From: Anopheles merus
Lineage: Eukaryota; Arthropoda; Insecta; Diptera; Culicidae
Direction: 5' to 3'
Length of the DNA stretch: 64,000 nucleotides
Assembly: GCF_017562075.2 (NCBI RefSeq)
Contig: NC_054081.1
Coordinates: 21,671,977-21,735,976 of the forward strand
Below are positions 37,145-47,570 of this stretch, one piece after another (position 1 is the stretch's first letter; every line of letters starts with the position of its first letter). The position numbers were made by a program, and so were the translations under genes. A model generated the notes under the pieces. It was given only the letters and a program-made list of their open reading frames with translations. It searched no databases and was not told the origin of the DNA.

Positions 37145-37819
37145 TTTATTATTTCTACTGTTCTACTAAACTGTTCTTTACTGCAAATTTTGTTGAAAGC
37201 TCAGCATCAAACTAAATGAACCCAGAATTTTTGACGTATTGAGAAGAATTTTTATTTGTTTACATCGGGATAGGCGGGAAATAGATTCACGATGACACTT
37301 TACCAATGGTTATCCGGCGCTCTGGTAGCCATCAAACAATACATCAGACACGAACAATGTATGGAATGGTTCGAGATATCTCCTCCTTCATATACTTCAT
37401 ATACATTTGTTTTAGTTAGATATCTTGTTTGATTACTGCCAGATTGCTGCTAAATGACTTATATATCTCAAGAAGCGGTAATCGCTCCTACAGGCGTGCG
37501 AAAAAATCAAAATTGTTTGATTCTGAAACAAGCGTTTTCAAACTGACTCTCGCTATGGTTGTCAAATTTCATACATTTTCAGAAAGCGCTCGCACGCTTG
37601 CTGGGGTGACTGTAGCTGCTTCAATCAAAGTAAAACCGCTGTTTTCATTTCTTTTTTTTCTTTTTCTTTGCGATGGATTCGGCCTTAAAGGCCTAATGCA
37701 GGCTTTCTAAATGCATTTTAAAAGCGTATCCGAATTCGCTCAGTTTTTAACGTCCCAAGGGACCGTCCATATGAACATTAACGGGTTGGGTTTATGGAAA
37801 CTCCAACTTGTGTTGGTAA

Positions 37820-37910
37820 GTATGTGTATGTCATTCAGACCATAATAACGGATTAGCACATGAAGGCGTGAGACGGTTAGCGATTTCGAACAATTCTTAC
37901 ACAGGCCAAA
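37820..37910 (+). mobile_element. decayed RTE 3' remnant
   Basis: The segment reads, with about 25 percent differences by eye, like the end of the RTE ORF (ITDWQTKARDRERFRT): ataacggattagcac, gaaggcgtgagacggttagcg, atttcgaac. Stops interrupt it. Old fragment within the Harbinger element. Confidence 0.45.
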
Positions 37911-38829
37911 ACTACCAAGATCGGTGTGACGACGTAGACTGAAGCGTAACTGGAGTGCCAATTCCTACTGAGAGGATTGGTTAAAATGAAATTTGAACGC
38001 ATCTAGTATTACAGGAGTCGATCAATTATCGGTCCTGCATTTCTCTTGCAAATATTGTGCATATTATGGTTAGTAACGATGAAACGCAAGGACGAAATTT
38101 TACTTAATAGTGTTGGTTCTTTTAGGTTTCATTTAGGCATTGGTTTATTCTTGTTGCGCGCAACTTTGTTGCTGACCAAATTCAAAACAATTTGATTTTT
38201 TTCCAGCAACATTGTCTATTTACCTTGGTCATTCGGCAAATGATATAAAACAGCAGCTATTAGCGAAAATTCCTTCATGTCCAAACTAAACGCAGCTAGA
38301 AATATTCATCAACAATCTCAGGGATATGTTTCCGAACAATAACGTTCCCCGCAACAAGATTAAACCGCTGTCTTTGGTATGTTAAATAACGATAGTAAAT
38401 AGCGTTGTTCATAATTAAAATACAATTTAATTGCCATTATTATTTATTAAATTGAAATTAAAGTTAATTTTTAAATAAACCAGAATTTATCACTGTTTTG
38501 TATAAAAATAATAATTTTTTAAAATATTTTTTTATTTATGTTAAGTAATTCAAAGCTTGCTGCCCCTCCTTAATTTGTATAAGTTTAAATTAAAATTTAA
38601 ATAAAAATAAAGCAAATAAAACCGCCATGTTATTGTTAACAAATCATCCAATACAGATGTAACGATTCAAATTCAACACCAACGGAAAAAAATCAAAATT
38701 CAAAATTGTATAAGCCTTAAATCATAGATATAAACGCCTGTCTAAGATTGACAGTTGTATCTCATGTTTCTCATTCTCTCATGAGCGTCGAACGGATTTC
38801 GTCGTTCGAAGCCCATACTCGCCCCGTAT

Positions 38830-39112
38830 GTGTCGTTTGCCAAATCTGGATTTTTACGAAACGGTTGTTGTGCTAATGAAGAAGAAGATTGTTATTTGGC
38901 ACCAAAAGCTTGTCTTTATTAAATGCCTGCTTACATCATTCACAGGCGAGGCGTATTGATTGATTGGATTAGAAATGTTGTGTGTCAGGGCAATTGATTT
39001 GGGGCAAAAATATTACTTTTTGATGTTCTTTGCAACATTTCCAACAGATATTTTTCCAATACTGGCGCGCCAGTATTGGAGGTCTTTTTCACCTCACCAA
39101 AACTTTGGCGTA
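38830..39112. other. intergenic with SINE tail remnant and a perfect palindrome
   Basis: The words acggttgttgtgc...gaagaagaag at about 38860-38888 are the 3' end of the SINE family. A 26-bp perfect palindrome (TCCAATACTGGCG and its complement) is at 39055-39080. Confidence 0.6.
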
Positions 39113-39217
39113 ACATCCTACGCGGTCATACCTACCTTTACAGGCTTTCGAGGCTTATTCAGTACAAAGCAACCGGATAGTCAGTTTTACCAGATGACGA
39201 CTGTACCACAGGACGAG
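39113..39217 (-). mobile_element. partial SINE, second type
   Basis: Minus strand: tgtggtacagtcgtcat (A-box region), gactatccggttgct, and gaccgcgtaggatgtta match the SINE at 39738-39923. The B-box part is missing, so it is internally deleted. Confidence 0.6.
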
Positions 39218-39725
39218 TTAGAAATTTACATCACTCAATAATAAAAGCCTCCAGTTGAATATTTCAAGCCTAAAGGAAATATGCACAATAATGTTATAGA
39301 AAAAAATGCGAAAAAATGGAACTTCCCATAAGAAAGCCTACAAAACCTGGTATAACCGTTTCAATCGGAACGCCTTAGAAGATGGAAAGGGTTTAATCCT
39401 GGCAAGTAGCATCAGAGACGTGATCATCTTTGCTACGAAGAATAACTCACACACTATTACCGCTTTAAGCGCCGCGTCATATGAAATCGCATGACAGCTT
39501 TGTTCACCGCCCAGCAATTCTTTTCATAACGAATGTGGTAGGAAACAGAGAAGGAGAACGACATGTGCTACGCCGCTTATCGCAATGAAACAAAATAGTG
39601 ATAACAATCGCACGAGAAATTGACGCTCTCATGGCTCTCTTGCCATGCGCTACGTGCTGACTCGAAAAACTGTGACGTCAGGCTGCACTGCACAATACTA
39701 TTCATCGATGTTTAGATACACATAA
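39218..39725. other. unassigned sequence
   Basis: No gene supported. A 62-codon open frame at 39306-39494 has no recognisable features. Confidence 0.35.
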
Positions 39726-39737
39726 TGATTGTTTTAT

Positions 39738-39923
39738 GGGGGCGGTCCCGTGGTACAGTCGTCAACTCGAACGACTCAATAACATGCCCGTCATGGGTTC
39801 AAACCCAGAATGGACCGTCCTTCCTTAGCAAGGATTGACTAACCGGCTACTTGCTAATGACTTAAGTCCGGCCTGTGTTATAGGCCGGCATGTCCGCGTA
39901 GGATATCACGTCAAATAGAAGAG
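39738..39923 (+). mobile_element. tRNA-derived SINE, second type, full length
   Basis: Same head as the SINE at 33221 (tggtacagtcgtcaactcg, B box ggttcaaaccc) but a different body (gactaaccggctac, aaggccggcatgt-like, cgcgtaggat). Perfect 12-bp target duplications tgattgttttat at 39726-39737 and 39924-39935. The body is homologous to the SINE-like segment embedded in every E element. Confidence 0.85.
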
Positions 39924-40022
39924 TGATTGTTTTATAAAGGAATGCTTTAAATATCATGAAAATCAATCATTGACATCCGATGGGAGTAAATTTTATAAAA
40001 CGATACATTCTATTGAACGATA

Positions 40023-40206
40023 GATCAGGGGTTTTTGTAATCTAAATCACCGGTTTTCAAGTAATGTGTAATTCCCCGCATGGGGGGAATTTAATATTTT
40101 GTTGGGGAATTTTGGATCAGGGGTTTGTGTAATCTAAGTCACCGGTTTTCAAGTAATGTGTAATTCCCCGCATGGGGGGAATTTAATATTTTGTTGGGGA
40201 ATTTTG
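40023..40206 (+). repeat. 92-bp unit, two tandem copies
   Basis: Units at 40023-40114 and 40115-40206, each from gatcaggggttt to ttggggaatttt, differing at two or three bases. Each contains a near-palindromic attccccgcatggggggaat. Confidence 0.92.
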
Positions 40207-40505
40207 GATCAAAGTTTTGCTAAATACCATGGATTGCTACGCTCTCCCCCGCTCAGTGCTACGCTCTTCCCGCTCTAAAGTACATGTTAGAGCCCCAGTG
40301 AAATTAAAAGTGAAATTTGAAGTTCTTTAGCTATTTTTCAATACATTTTTATCAGAACATGGCTTATTATAGATCAAAAGAAAAAATATTCAATTCCCCT
40401 ATTTGATCAGCGAACGGCTAAGCGCGGCTCGCGAGCCCCATGCGGCTCTTTGATATTGATATGGCCGCTCTTAACTGTTCATTTATTTCATAGAACTTTA
40501 AGGCT

Positions 40506-40816
40506 GGAAATAGACGAACCGAGATCGTCGCGGTATCGCGAAATACGCGCCTTGTTTATAACAGTTGTAGAACAGTTGAGCTGTCAAATATTCCGCGCCT
40601 CCAATCGCGCCTGCTGTTTCGCAGAGTTACCCAACTTCGATATTGCCGAGATTTTCGCGGTAGCGCGAACCGATTATTATTACTTTTTCTGGTGAATTTG
40701 TTTAAAAAAAACTTATGGAGAAACGAGTTTTGTATTTTATTTTGTTTAAACTATTTGAAATAAATCATTTGATTCGCAAATTCGACGATATTCACGATCT
40801 CGGTTCGTCTATTTCC
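40506..40816. mobile_element. MITE with GGAAATAGACGAACCGAG ends
   Basis: 311 bp bounded by a perfect 23-bp inverted repeat beginning GGAAATAGACGAACCGAGAT. The interior has more cgcgaa / gtagcgcgaa words. No ORF and no clear TSD. Confidence 0.75.
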
Positions 40817-40848
40817 AAATAATTTCCCTATTGATCGAATGTTAAAAA

Positions 40849-41244
40849 CCATTTGAAATGGTGTAAAATTGTTGAATTCAGTCAGAATCACATCCAATAA
40901 TTAATTTGTTGGCTAAAACCACCCCCTACTTGCAAAATTGCACTAAGATCAGTGATATTTTGACTGGAAATTACGAGATTCGACTTACGCGAAAATTCGA
41001 GATACGCGATATTTTGCTGCTTTAAACCATTTGAAATGGTGTAAAATTGTTGAATTCAGTCAGAATCACATCAAATAATTAATTTGGTGGCTAAAACCAC
41101 CCCCTACTTGCAAAATTGCGCTAAGATCAGTGATATTTTGACTGGAAATTACGAGATTCGACTTACGCGGAAATTCGAGATACGCGGTATTTTGCTGCCG
41201 TTTTCGGTCCCTATTAACCGTGTATCTCGGGGACCGCCTGTATT
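40849..41244. mobile_element. CAGGCGGTCCCC-family MITE, partial, with 178-bp tandem duplication
   Basis: Right end cgtgtatctcggggaccgcctg at 41219-41242 followed by TA. The internal segment from atttgaaatggtg is present twice (starting 40851 and 41029, period 178 bp). The left terminus is missing. Confidence 0.75.
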
Positions 41245-41374
41245 AACAAAAGATTTGATGATTTGTTTTAGGCACGAAGTGTAAAATCATGTGAGTAAGA
41301 GTTCGAATCTAACGTAAATTGCCCACGCACTAGAGTCCACCACCTGATATTTTAAAATCCATCTTGCCTCCAAC

Positions 41375-42526
41375 GGCTAATTTGTCAAGCAGCTTGTCGA
41401 GCTACCCAGTTTCCGCTTCTTACCCCTCGCCTGAGCGCCCTGTGACAGGTATTCATGTGGTAGTGCGTCACCGTAGCAATAGACGATGAGCAATCTCCGA
41501 TTGCGCATATATTTATCTGTCAAACGGGTCGGTTATATATTTATATATATTATATATATCTGTCAAAAAAAAAAAAATGTACAGTCATTATCTGATATAC
41601 GCTATCGTACGGGACCGAGCCCAATAGCGTATCTCGAGTTTTCGCGTATAGCGGATTTCTATGGAAAAATAGTTTACACTACTGGTTCGAGGGTTGAAAA
41701 ATATCGCCACAGAGTTTTGCATTCAAGTTTTTTATTGTAAAACGGGTTAATGCAAAATGCTATAAAAACATAAAGGAAATTCAAAAAGAGCATAACATAT
41801 TTAAAAGAATTAAAATATTTACAAAAACACATGTATCTGTAAAATTTAGAGGAATCGTGTACTACGAATTCGCGTATATCGAGTATCGCGTACTGCGGAT
41901 AATTGCTATATATCTCGGACATATAATCTTGAAAATTTATGCGCAATCTTGGCGCAATCTGAAATTGTATGGAAATGACATTTATAGCTCAGGGTTGGCT
42001 ATGCGAAATAACATATGTTTTGGTAAAACGAATATATGCGCAATCTGAGATTGCGCATCGTGTATTAATACGGTCAGACGGCCAATCGCTGTCAGCCATC
42101 GTCCGTGCTTTTTCCCTCCATAGCGCTATCTCTTTCTCGCGTGTGGTCAATGCTCATGAGTTGCTGTGGCGCTTAAAAAAGCCGTTTACAAACATTGTGG
42201 GGATGAAGTTGCATTTTCAAAAATCATACCTGAAAAGCGCAATGAGTTCAAACTCTGCCAAGCAAAAATGACTAAGGAATCGCTAGCTTACGCTGGAGGG
42301 TTTGCTGTGCAACGCGCAGAACCCTAATTCGCATTAACACGTTCAGCCCGGCGCTGATTTCAATCATCTTTTTTGTTCCGGCATCTAGATCGGCATCTAG
42401 ATCGCTTGTGAAACCGGTATACTGGAAAGTTCACTAGCAGTCCCTGTGGCCTGCCATCGAACTGAACGTGTTAAACATAAAGCATATCTTTGTTACTCTA
42501 AGCTTTTGCTTTCCTATGGTGTAGAA
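41375..42526 (-). mobile_element. E element fragment, left part
   Basis: Matches E1 12395-12955 in the same orientation (gtcgagctaccc, cccctcgcctgagc, gtcagacggccaatcgctgtc, tctttctcgcgtgtggtcaatgc). It is interrupted by a MITE at 41471-42073 and ends where CR1-B inserted; the continuation is at 47214. Confidence 0.8.
41471..42073. mobile_element. MITE with CCGTA...GCAATCTC ends and 3-bp TSD
   Basis: Inverted ends of about 43 bp (CCGTANNAATANACGATG, then GCAATCTCNGATTGCGCATA) flanked by TCA on both sides (41468-41470, 42074-42076). The uninterrupted E copies read gtgcgTCAgacggcc here, which proves the empty site. Inside lies a degraded TA-type MITE (about 41580-41890: atacgctatcg, cgtatctcgag, cgcgtatatcgag). 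Confidence 0.85.
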
Positions 42527-42776
42527 TCAAACGTCAAACGTGTAGGATCTCAAACGTCAAACGTCATAGTGACTGGTTGATAATTCTTTGCGCTCCGATA
42601 TTTTATAATATTATTCAGTTAAAACTTATCCATAACGCAACTTGCTTGCTTGTGCTGACTGCCTCAAGACCTGGTTTTCATTAACAGTTGGAAATTGCTC
42701 ATCTGCAATCACCTACAATCATTTTTCCTGCTCTACAATCAATACCCCATTTCAACTATTGCTGTACCATTTTACA

Positions 42777-44060
42777 ATGGCCGGTATCTGCGCCGCTTGT
42801 GCCAACGACATCGTACCTGCTGATCGAATTGTGAAATGCCAGGGTTGGTGCAATGCCGAGTTTCATTTCACATGCAGTGGACTCTCTGAGGAACTGTCCG
42901 CTATTATAGAGTCCTGTGCACAACTTTTTTGGGCATGTAAGGCTTGTGTAAAGTTTCATAGAGATCCGCGTTCGGCTGTGCTTAGGTCGTCTACCCCTTA
43001 CACCCACACCACTGTCGACTTATCGTCCAGCATTGCCGACCTTAAAGCGAGCCTCCATAGTGAGCTGCCAAAACAAATCACTGCCGTTATTAAATGCGAT
43101 CTCCTCGAAGTGCTGAAGGATGAGATGCGTTCCTTTTTGCTTTCATCACACACCTCTACCGATTTACCCGCTCAACAACCCATTCATCGCAATCCAGCAA
43201 CATCATACCCCGAATTGTTTAACTCAGTAATTAACAATATTCCCGATACCATTACACCAACACAAACACAGTTCCCATCTTTGGCGGCCTCACTTAGTGT
43301 AAGTGCAATCAAACCGACATCCTACATCAACAAAACACCACTTAACAACCTGCAAACACCACTACTAAGAGGATCGGGATCACCGCTTGCTTCAGATACA
43401 CTGGATATCATTCCACACACTAATACGCGTATGTGGCTTTTCTTTACACGTTTCGCCCCATCAGTTACCACTGAGCAAATTTCTCATATGGTGCAGGTAC
43501 GTTTAGCGCTTGACAAGCGGGATGTGTTTGTTCACCGCCTGACGAAATTCGGCGCTAACAGAGTGTACTTCTCATTCATCTCATGCAAAGTGGGCATACC
43601 GGCCACTTTACGCAGTAAGGCTCTATCACCTGAGACATGGCCCTCCGCTCTAACATACCGAGAGTTTCGTGACTACCGGAACAACAACAATAACAATCCC
43701 AATACACGCGCCGTCACCGATACTAACTCGATACATCAACTCACACACGATCACCCTGCCACTCTCGCTGCAGACAGCTATCACAATCCACTCTCACGGT
43801 CCGGAATAAGCGCTCCGACATCAAACACCACTACAGATATGCACTCGCAGCCTAGTCCGATTTCCTCTCCTCCTATGACCACTACAGATGCAGGTTTGTT
43901 TACAACTAAACCACAGCAGGATCTCAACGAGCGAATGCTTGTCACCACTACACCTATCAGATCTCCTCCTGAATGCTTAGCCGCTCCTAAAAAAAGACCG
44001 CGACGAGTTAACACTAAACGGACTGATGATTCTGCGGAAGCCGGTCCGTCAGATGAATAG
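42777..44060 (+). CDS. CR1-B ORF1: PHD-finger nucleic-acid-binding protein
   Basis: 427 residues from ATG 42777; the frame is open upstream but the Met just before the finger matches CR1-A. A PHD-like finger covers residues 5-57 (C5, C8, C21, C25, H30, C33, C54, C57). A conserved middle region (MWLFFTRFAPSVTTEQI ... DVFVHRLTKFGANRVYFSF) is shared with CR1-A ORF1. The C-terminus is Thr/Ser/Pro-rich, then strongly basic (KKRPRRVNTKR), a likely RNA-binding or nuclear signal. It ends at TAG 44058-44060, and ORF2 continues in the same frame. Role: RNA-binding chaperone of the retrotransposon RNP. Confidence 0.85.
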   Translation: MAGICAACANDIVPADRIVKCQGWCNAEFHFTCSGLSEELSAIIESCAQLFWACKACVKFHRDPRSAVLRSSTPYTHTTVDLSSSIADLKASLHSELPKQITAVIKCDLLEVLKDEMRSFLLSSHTSTDLPAQQPIHRNPATSYPELFNSVINNIPDTITPTQTQFPSLAASLSVSAIKPTSYINKTPLNNLQTPLLRGSGSPLASDTLDIIPHTNTRMWLFFTRFAPSVTTEQISHMVQVRLALDKRDVFVHRLTKFGANRVYFSFISCKVGIPATLRSKALSPETWPSALTYREFRDYRNNNNNNPNTRAVTDTNSIHQLTHDHPATLAADSYHNPLSRSGISAPTSNTTTDMHSQPSPISSPPMTTTDAGLFTTKPQQDLNERMLVTTTPIRSPPECLAAPKKRPRRVNTKRTDDSAEAGPSDE

Positions 44061-47000
44061 CAATTGAATATCAACAACACAACAACAACATACCTACCAA
44101 TGTATTACCAAAATGTTCGAGGCTTGCGTAAAAAACTGAATGATCTTAGACTAGTACTTTCAGAAACTGAATACAAAATCGTAATATTAACTGAAACCTG
44201 GTTGAACAATAACATAAACAATGAGTTATTCAACGACGATCGCTATTCTATTTACCGATGCGATAGAACCACCACTAACAGCACTTTCTCCATCGGTGGT
44301 GGTGTTCTAATAGCCTGCTCTCGCTCTCTCTCATCTTGCGAAATTACACCGACGGATCGAACTATGGAACAGTTGTGGGTCAAAATTCGATTGGGCAATA
44401 TTTTTGTTTATATCGGTGCCATGTATATTCCACCGTACAACGCATATAACGACATAATTGTTAACAAACATCTGGAAAGTATACGCGAAGTTTCATCACG
44501 CATTAGAGATAACGATCTTCTGCTTGTCGCTGGAGATTTTAACAAATGGGACATTACGTGGTCCAAACTCAATCCAGCCGATGTCGAGGATGTACCATTG
44601 CGCTCCACTTTCATGCACTATAAACCGTCATCTAAGTCTCGAAATAATCATATTTTCATCGATGGTATGGCAGCAAACAGCCTTTATGAATTAAGCAACG
44701 TTAGAAACTCCATGGAACGACAACTCGACCTAATTTTTGCTAACTCCAACGCCGCTGAGATCTGTTCTGCCGTGTCTAAATCTGAACCGGCCCTGCTCAA
44801 GCTCGATAATTATCATCCTGCACTCGAATGGTCAATACGTCACTATGATCATCATGCGTCTAGCTCCCATCCAAGCAACACATATCAGCAACGATTAAAT
44901 TACTCAAAGGCTAATATCGTCGAACTGGAGGAAAGAATATTTCTATTCGGTTCTACTTTTAACTGCTCCAACTTTCCGTCTGTTGACGACGCTGTTCATG
45001 CTTTCACGATTTTCATGAAAGATGCTCTACAATCCTGTACGCCAATAATGCACCAGAAACGCTCTCCAGCATGGAGTAATAACAGGCTTATCATCCTCAA
45101 ACGAGCCAAAAACAAAGCCATTAGTCGACACCGTTTTTTGAGAAGTAATATCACTAGGGAAAATCGTAACAACGCCATACATGCATACCGTCAGTATAAC
45201 CGATCAAGATATAAGCAATATATATCTTCAATCGAAAGGTACCTTCTCCGACATCCCCGAAAATTTTGGCGCTTCATCGACAGCAGACGACGCTCAAACG
45301 TAGTTCCATGCACAATCAAATATAATGATTCCGTGGGCACGTCACCCGAAGATATTTGCAACATTTTTGCTGAACGATTTTCCGATGCCTTCTCCACCCC
45401 AATTGTAGATCAAACGGTGATCTCAAGGGCCACATCTTACACACCTCTAAACATGATTGATTACACCATTCCTACGTTTGATATACGCACAGTAGAAAAG
45501 TGCCTCAAAAGCCTTAAACCATCTACAGCTCCTGGTCCCGATGGCATTCCGAGTTTCATCATCAGTAAATGCTATCAATCCCTAGCACCTATATTAACAA
45601 ACATATACAACACGTCATTGAGTTCCGGTATTTTCCCACGCTTATGGAAGACCTCGTGGATGGTACCAATATTTAAAAAAAGGGATCGCTCATGTGCTTC
45701 AAACTATCGCGGTATCACATCACTTTGTGCGGTGTCAAAAGCTTTTGAGCTTCTGCTTTACAGCCCTATGCTCTCCGCTACATCGAATTATATTATGGAT
45801 AACCAACACGGGTTCGTACCCAAACGTTCAACATTAACGAACCTCACTGAATTCGTTAGTTTCTGCAAACGTAATCTCGACTCCGGAGGTCAAGTGGATG
45901 CTATTTACACCGATCTCAAAGCTGCTTTCGACCTCATCTCACACGACATTTTAATCGCCAAATTGCACAAATTAGGGTTTTCGGAACAAATAGTTAAGTG
46001 GTTGCATTCCTACCTCACAGAACGCTCATACAAGATCAAGGTAAACGATCATACATCTAGAGAGGTGCTTGGCACCTCAGGGGTGCCTCAAGGCAGCAAT
46101 TTGGGCCCGCTGCTCTTCATTCTTTATATAAACGATGTAGGGCAATTGCTAGCTAAACACCGTTTTCTTCTGTTTGCCGATGACGTTAAGCTGTTCGCTC
46201 CTATCAACGATACCAATGACTGCATCAATCTTCAACATGCCATCAACCTGTTTAGCATATGGTGCCGTGATAATGCAATGGTGCTATGTATCGAAAAATG
46301 TCGTGTTTTGTCTTTTTACCGTTCTCGGTCTTGCACACGATTTAACTACCAGATCGATAACATATCCGTTGAACGCACCGATACATTCCGCGACCTTGGG
46401 ATCATTCTCGACACACGTTTAACATTTAACGATCACCTAGAGAATATAGTGTCTAGAGGGAACCAACTACTGGGTTGGATTATTCGATCAACGCAAGGTT
46501 TCCGTAATCCTATGACCATAAAAACCATCTACTGTGCCTACGTTCGATCTGTGTTAGAATATGGCAGTATTGTTAGTGACCCCTGTACCGAACAATGGAG
46601 TAATCGAATCGAGGCCATCAAAAGAAAAGCGACTAGATATGCTGTAAGACTCTTACCATGGCGACAGGGCGATGTGCTACCGTCATACCATTCCCGGTGT
46701 CTGCTTTTAGGGATTCAGTCGTTGAAAAAGCGCCGTGAGATAGCTAAATGCCTTTTTATATCAGGACTACTTAACCACCACATTGATGCTCCTACTCTAT
46801 TAGCTGCGATAGAATTTAACGCGCCAATTAGGAATCTACGTACACGTCAATTCATATCCGTCCCTCGTTATAGAACTCGTTTTGGCCAGTCTGATCCTAT
46901 GTCAGCTATGTGTCGAACTTTCATAAATAACTTTGATTTATTTGATTTCAACATGCCACAGAATGTTTTTAGAGATAGACTCAGGACACAACTTACGTAA
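44061..47000 (+). CDS. CR1-B ORF2: APE endonuclease-reverse transcriptase, intact
   Basis: The frame runs unbroken from the ORF1 stop to TAA; the first ATG is at 44100, directly before YYQNVRGLRKK, giving 966 residues. The APE-type endonuclease (first about 250 residues) has LTETW, GGGVLIA, YIPPY, GDFN, LDLIF and DNYHPAL, so catalytic residues look complete. The reverse transcriptase (about residues 470-750) has STAPGPDGIPSF, NYRGITSL, NQHGFVPKRST, YTDLKAAFDLISHDIL, GVPQGSNLGPLLFILYIND and FADD. The C-terminal region has FRDLGIILDTRL and VRSVLEYGSIV. The enzyme nicks chromosomal DNA and copies element RNA at the nick. Full and apparently functional; initiation could be at 44100 or by readthrough from ORF1. 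Confidence 0.92.
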   Translation, partial: QLNINNTTTTYLPMYYQNVRGLRKKLNDLRLVLSETEYKIVILTETWLNNNINNELFNDDRYSIYRCDRTTTNSTFSIGGGVLIACSRSLSSCEITPTDRTMEQLWVKIRLGNIFVYIGAMYIPPYNAYNDIIVNKHLESIREVSSRIRDNDLLLVAGDFNKWDITWSKLNPADVEDVPLRSTFMHYKPSSKSRNNHIFIDGMAANSLYELSNVRNSMERQLDLIFANSNAAEICSAVSKSEPALLKLDNYHPALEWSIRHYDHHASSSHPSNTYQQRLNYSKANIVELEERIFLFGSTFNCSNFPSVDDAVHAFTIFMKDALQSCTPIMHQKRSPAWSNNRLIILKRAKNKAISRHRFLRSNITRENRNNAIHAYRQYNRSRYKQYISSIERYLLRHPRKFWRFIDSRRRSNVVPCTIKYNDSVGTSPEDICNIFAERFSDAFSTPIVDQTVISRATSYTPLNMIDYTIPTFDIRTVEKCLKSLKPSTAPGPDGIPSFIISKCYQSLAPILTNIYNTSLSSGIFPRLWKTSWMVPIFKKRDRSCASNYRGITSLCAVSKAFELLLYSPMLSATSNYIMDNQHGFVPKRSTLTNLTEFVSFCKRNLDSGGQVDAIYTDLKAAFDLISHDILIAKLHKLGFSEQIVKWLHSYLTERSYKIKVNDHTSREVLGTSGVPQGSNLGPLLFILYINDVGQLLAKHRFLLFADDVKLFAPINDTNDCINLQHAINLFSIWCRDNAMVLCIEKCRVLSFYRSRSCTRFNYQIDNISVERTDTFRDLGIILDTRLTFNDHLENIVSRGNQLLGWIIRSTQGFRNPMTIKTIYCAYVRSVLEYGSIVSDPCTEQWSNRIEAIKRKATRYAVRLLPWRQGDVLPSYHSRCLLLGIQSLKKRREIAKCLFISGLLNHHIDAPTLLAAIEFNAPIRNLRTRQFISVPRYRTRFGQSDPMSAMCRTFINNFDLFDFNMPQNVFRDRLRTQLT

Positions 47001-47131
47001 TAATTTTTTTCTCAAAATACATTTTCTATTCTTGTGCACCTGTTCTCCCCGATCGATTTATGTACCTTACATAGTCTATAAGCACTAATTTAAGTACATT
47101 CATGTAGGATCTTCAAGATCCCGATGGATTA

Positions 47132-47213
47132 ATCAATAAACATATTAAACATATTAAACATATTAAACATATTAAACATATTAAACATATTAAACATATT
47201 AAACATATTACAC
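47132..47213. repeat. (ATTAAACAT)n tail of CR1-B
   Basis: About eight direct 9-bp units forming the 3' end of the LINE, the type of end seen in CR1-clade elements. Confidence 0.9.
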
Positions 47214-47320
47214 AGATATGCTAAGCCGTCTGCGCAAAGGTGTGAGTGTGCGTGTGTGTGCAACACTTTCGCCAAATGTGTTTTCTTCCGGAATGTTATG
47301 ATCCACCGGTCAAAGAAAGG
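47214..47320 (-). mobile_element. E element fragment, right part
   Basis: Continues the E fragment interrupted by CR1-B: ttacacagatatgct, gccgtctgcgcaa, tccggaatgttatgatcca match E1 12950-13070. Confidence 0.8.
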
Positions 47321-47437
47321 AAGGTGTTCAATTTGACAATTCTTTGAGAAACTGTCTTTGTAAATATTTGACAGATCGAATGTCAAATGCTAAATAACTT
47401 CTCTTTAGTCGAATTTTAAAAACCATTTCAAAAGGTA

Positions 47438-47570
47438 CAGGTATTCCTCGATATACGCCATACACGATGTACGCAATTTCGCTATACGCGATTTTATTAA
47501 TTTGACAGTTCTTATACTAATTTGACTCATCAAATGTCAAACTCAAAATAAGTTCCTTTTTTATAATGTT
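47438..47570. mobile_element. CAGGTACTCC-family MITE, left part only
   Basis: Starts CAGGTATTCCTCGATATACG after TA (47436-47437) and stops where the minus-strand LINE 3' end begins. The rest of such a MITE is at 52084-52411 on the other side of the LINE. Confidence 0.75.

Larger units (their letters stand above)
42527..47213 (+). mobile_element. CR1-like non-LTR retrotransposon, full length, copy CR1-B
   Basis: It interrupts an E fragment between ggtgtaga and ttacacagatatg, sequences that are joined in E1 at 12938-12955. 5' untranslated region about 250 bp with the repeated word caaacgtcaaacgt; two ORFs; 3' end of tandem attaaacat units (about 47132-47211) instead of poly(A). No obvious target duplication. 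Both ORFs are open, so it may be recently active. Confidence 0.88.

Noticed and set aside
37740..37961. 73-codon minus-strand ORF
   Set aside because: Overlaps a decayed plus-strand RTE remnant; antisense shadow with no domain.
47132..47213. Short regular repeats that could look like a CRISPR-type array
   Set aside because: Direct 9-bp units without spacers; they are the 3' tail of CR1-B in a eukaryotic genome.
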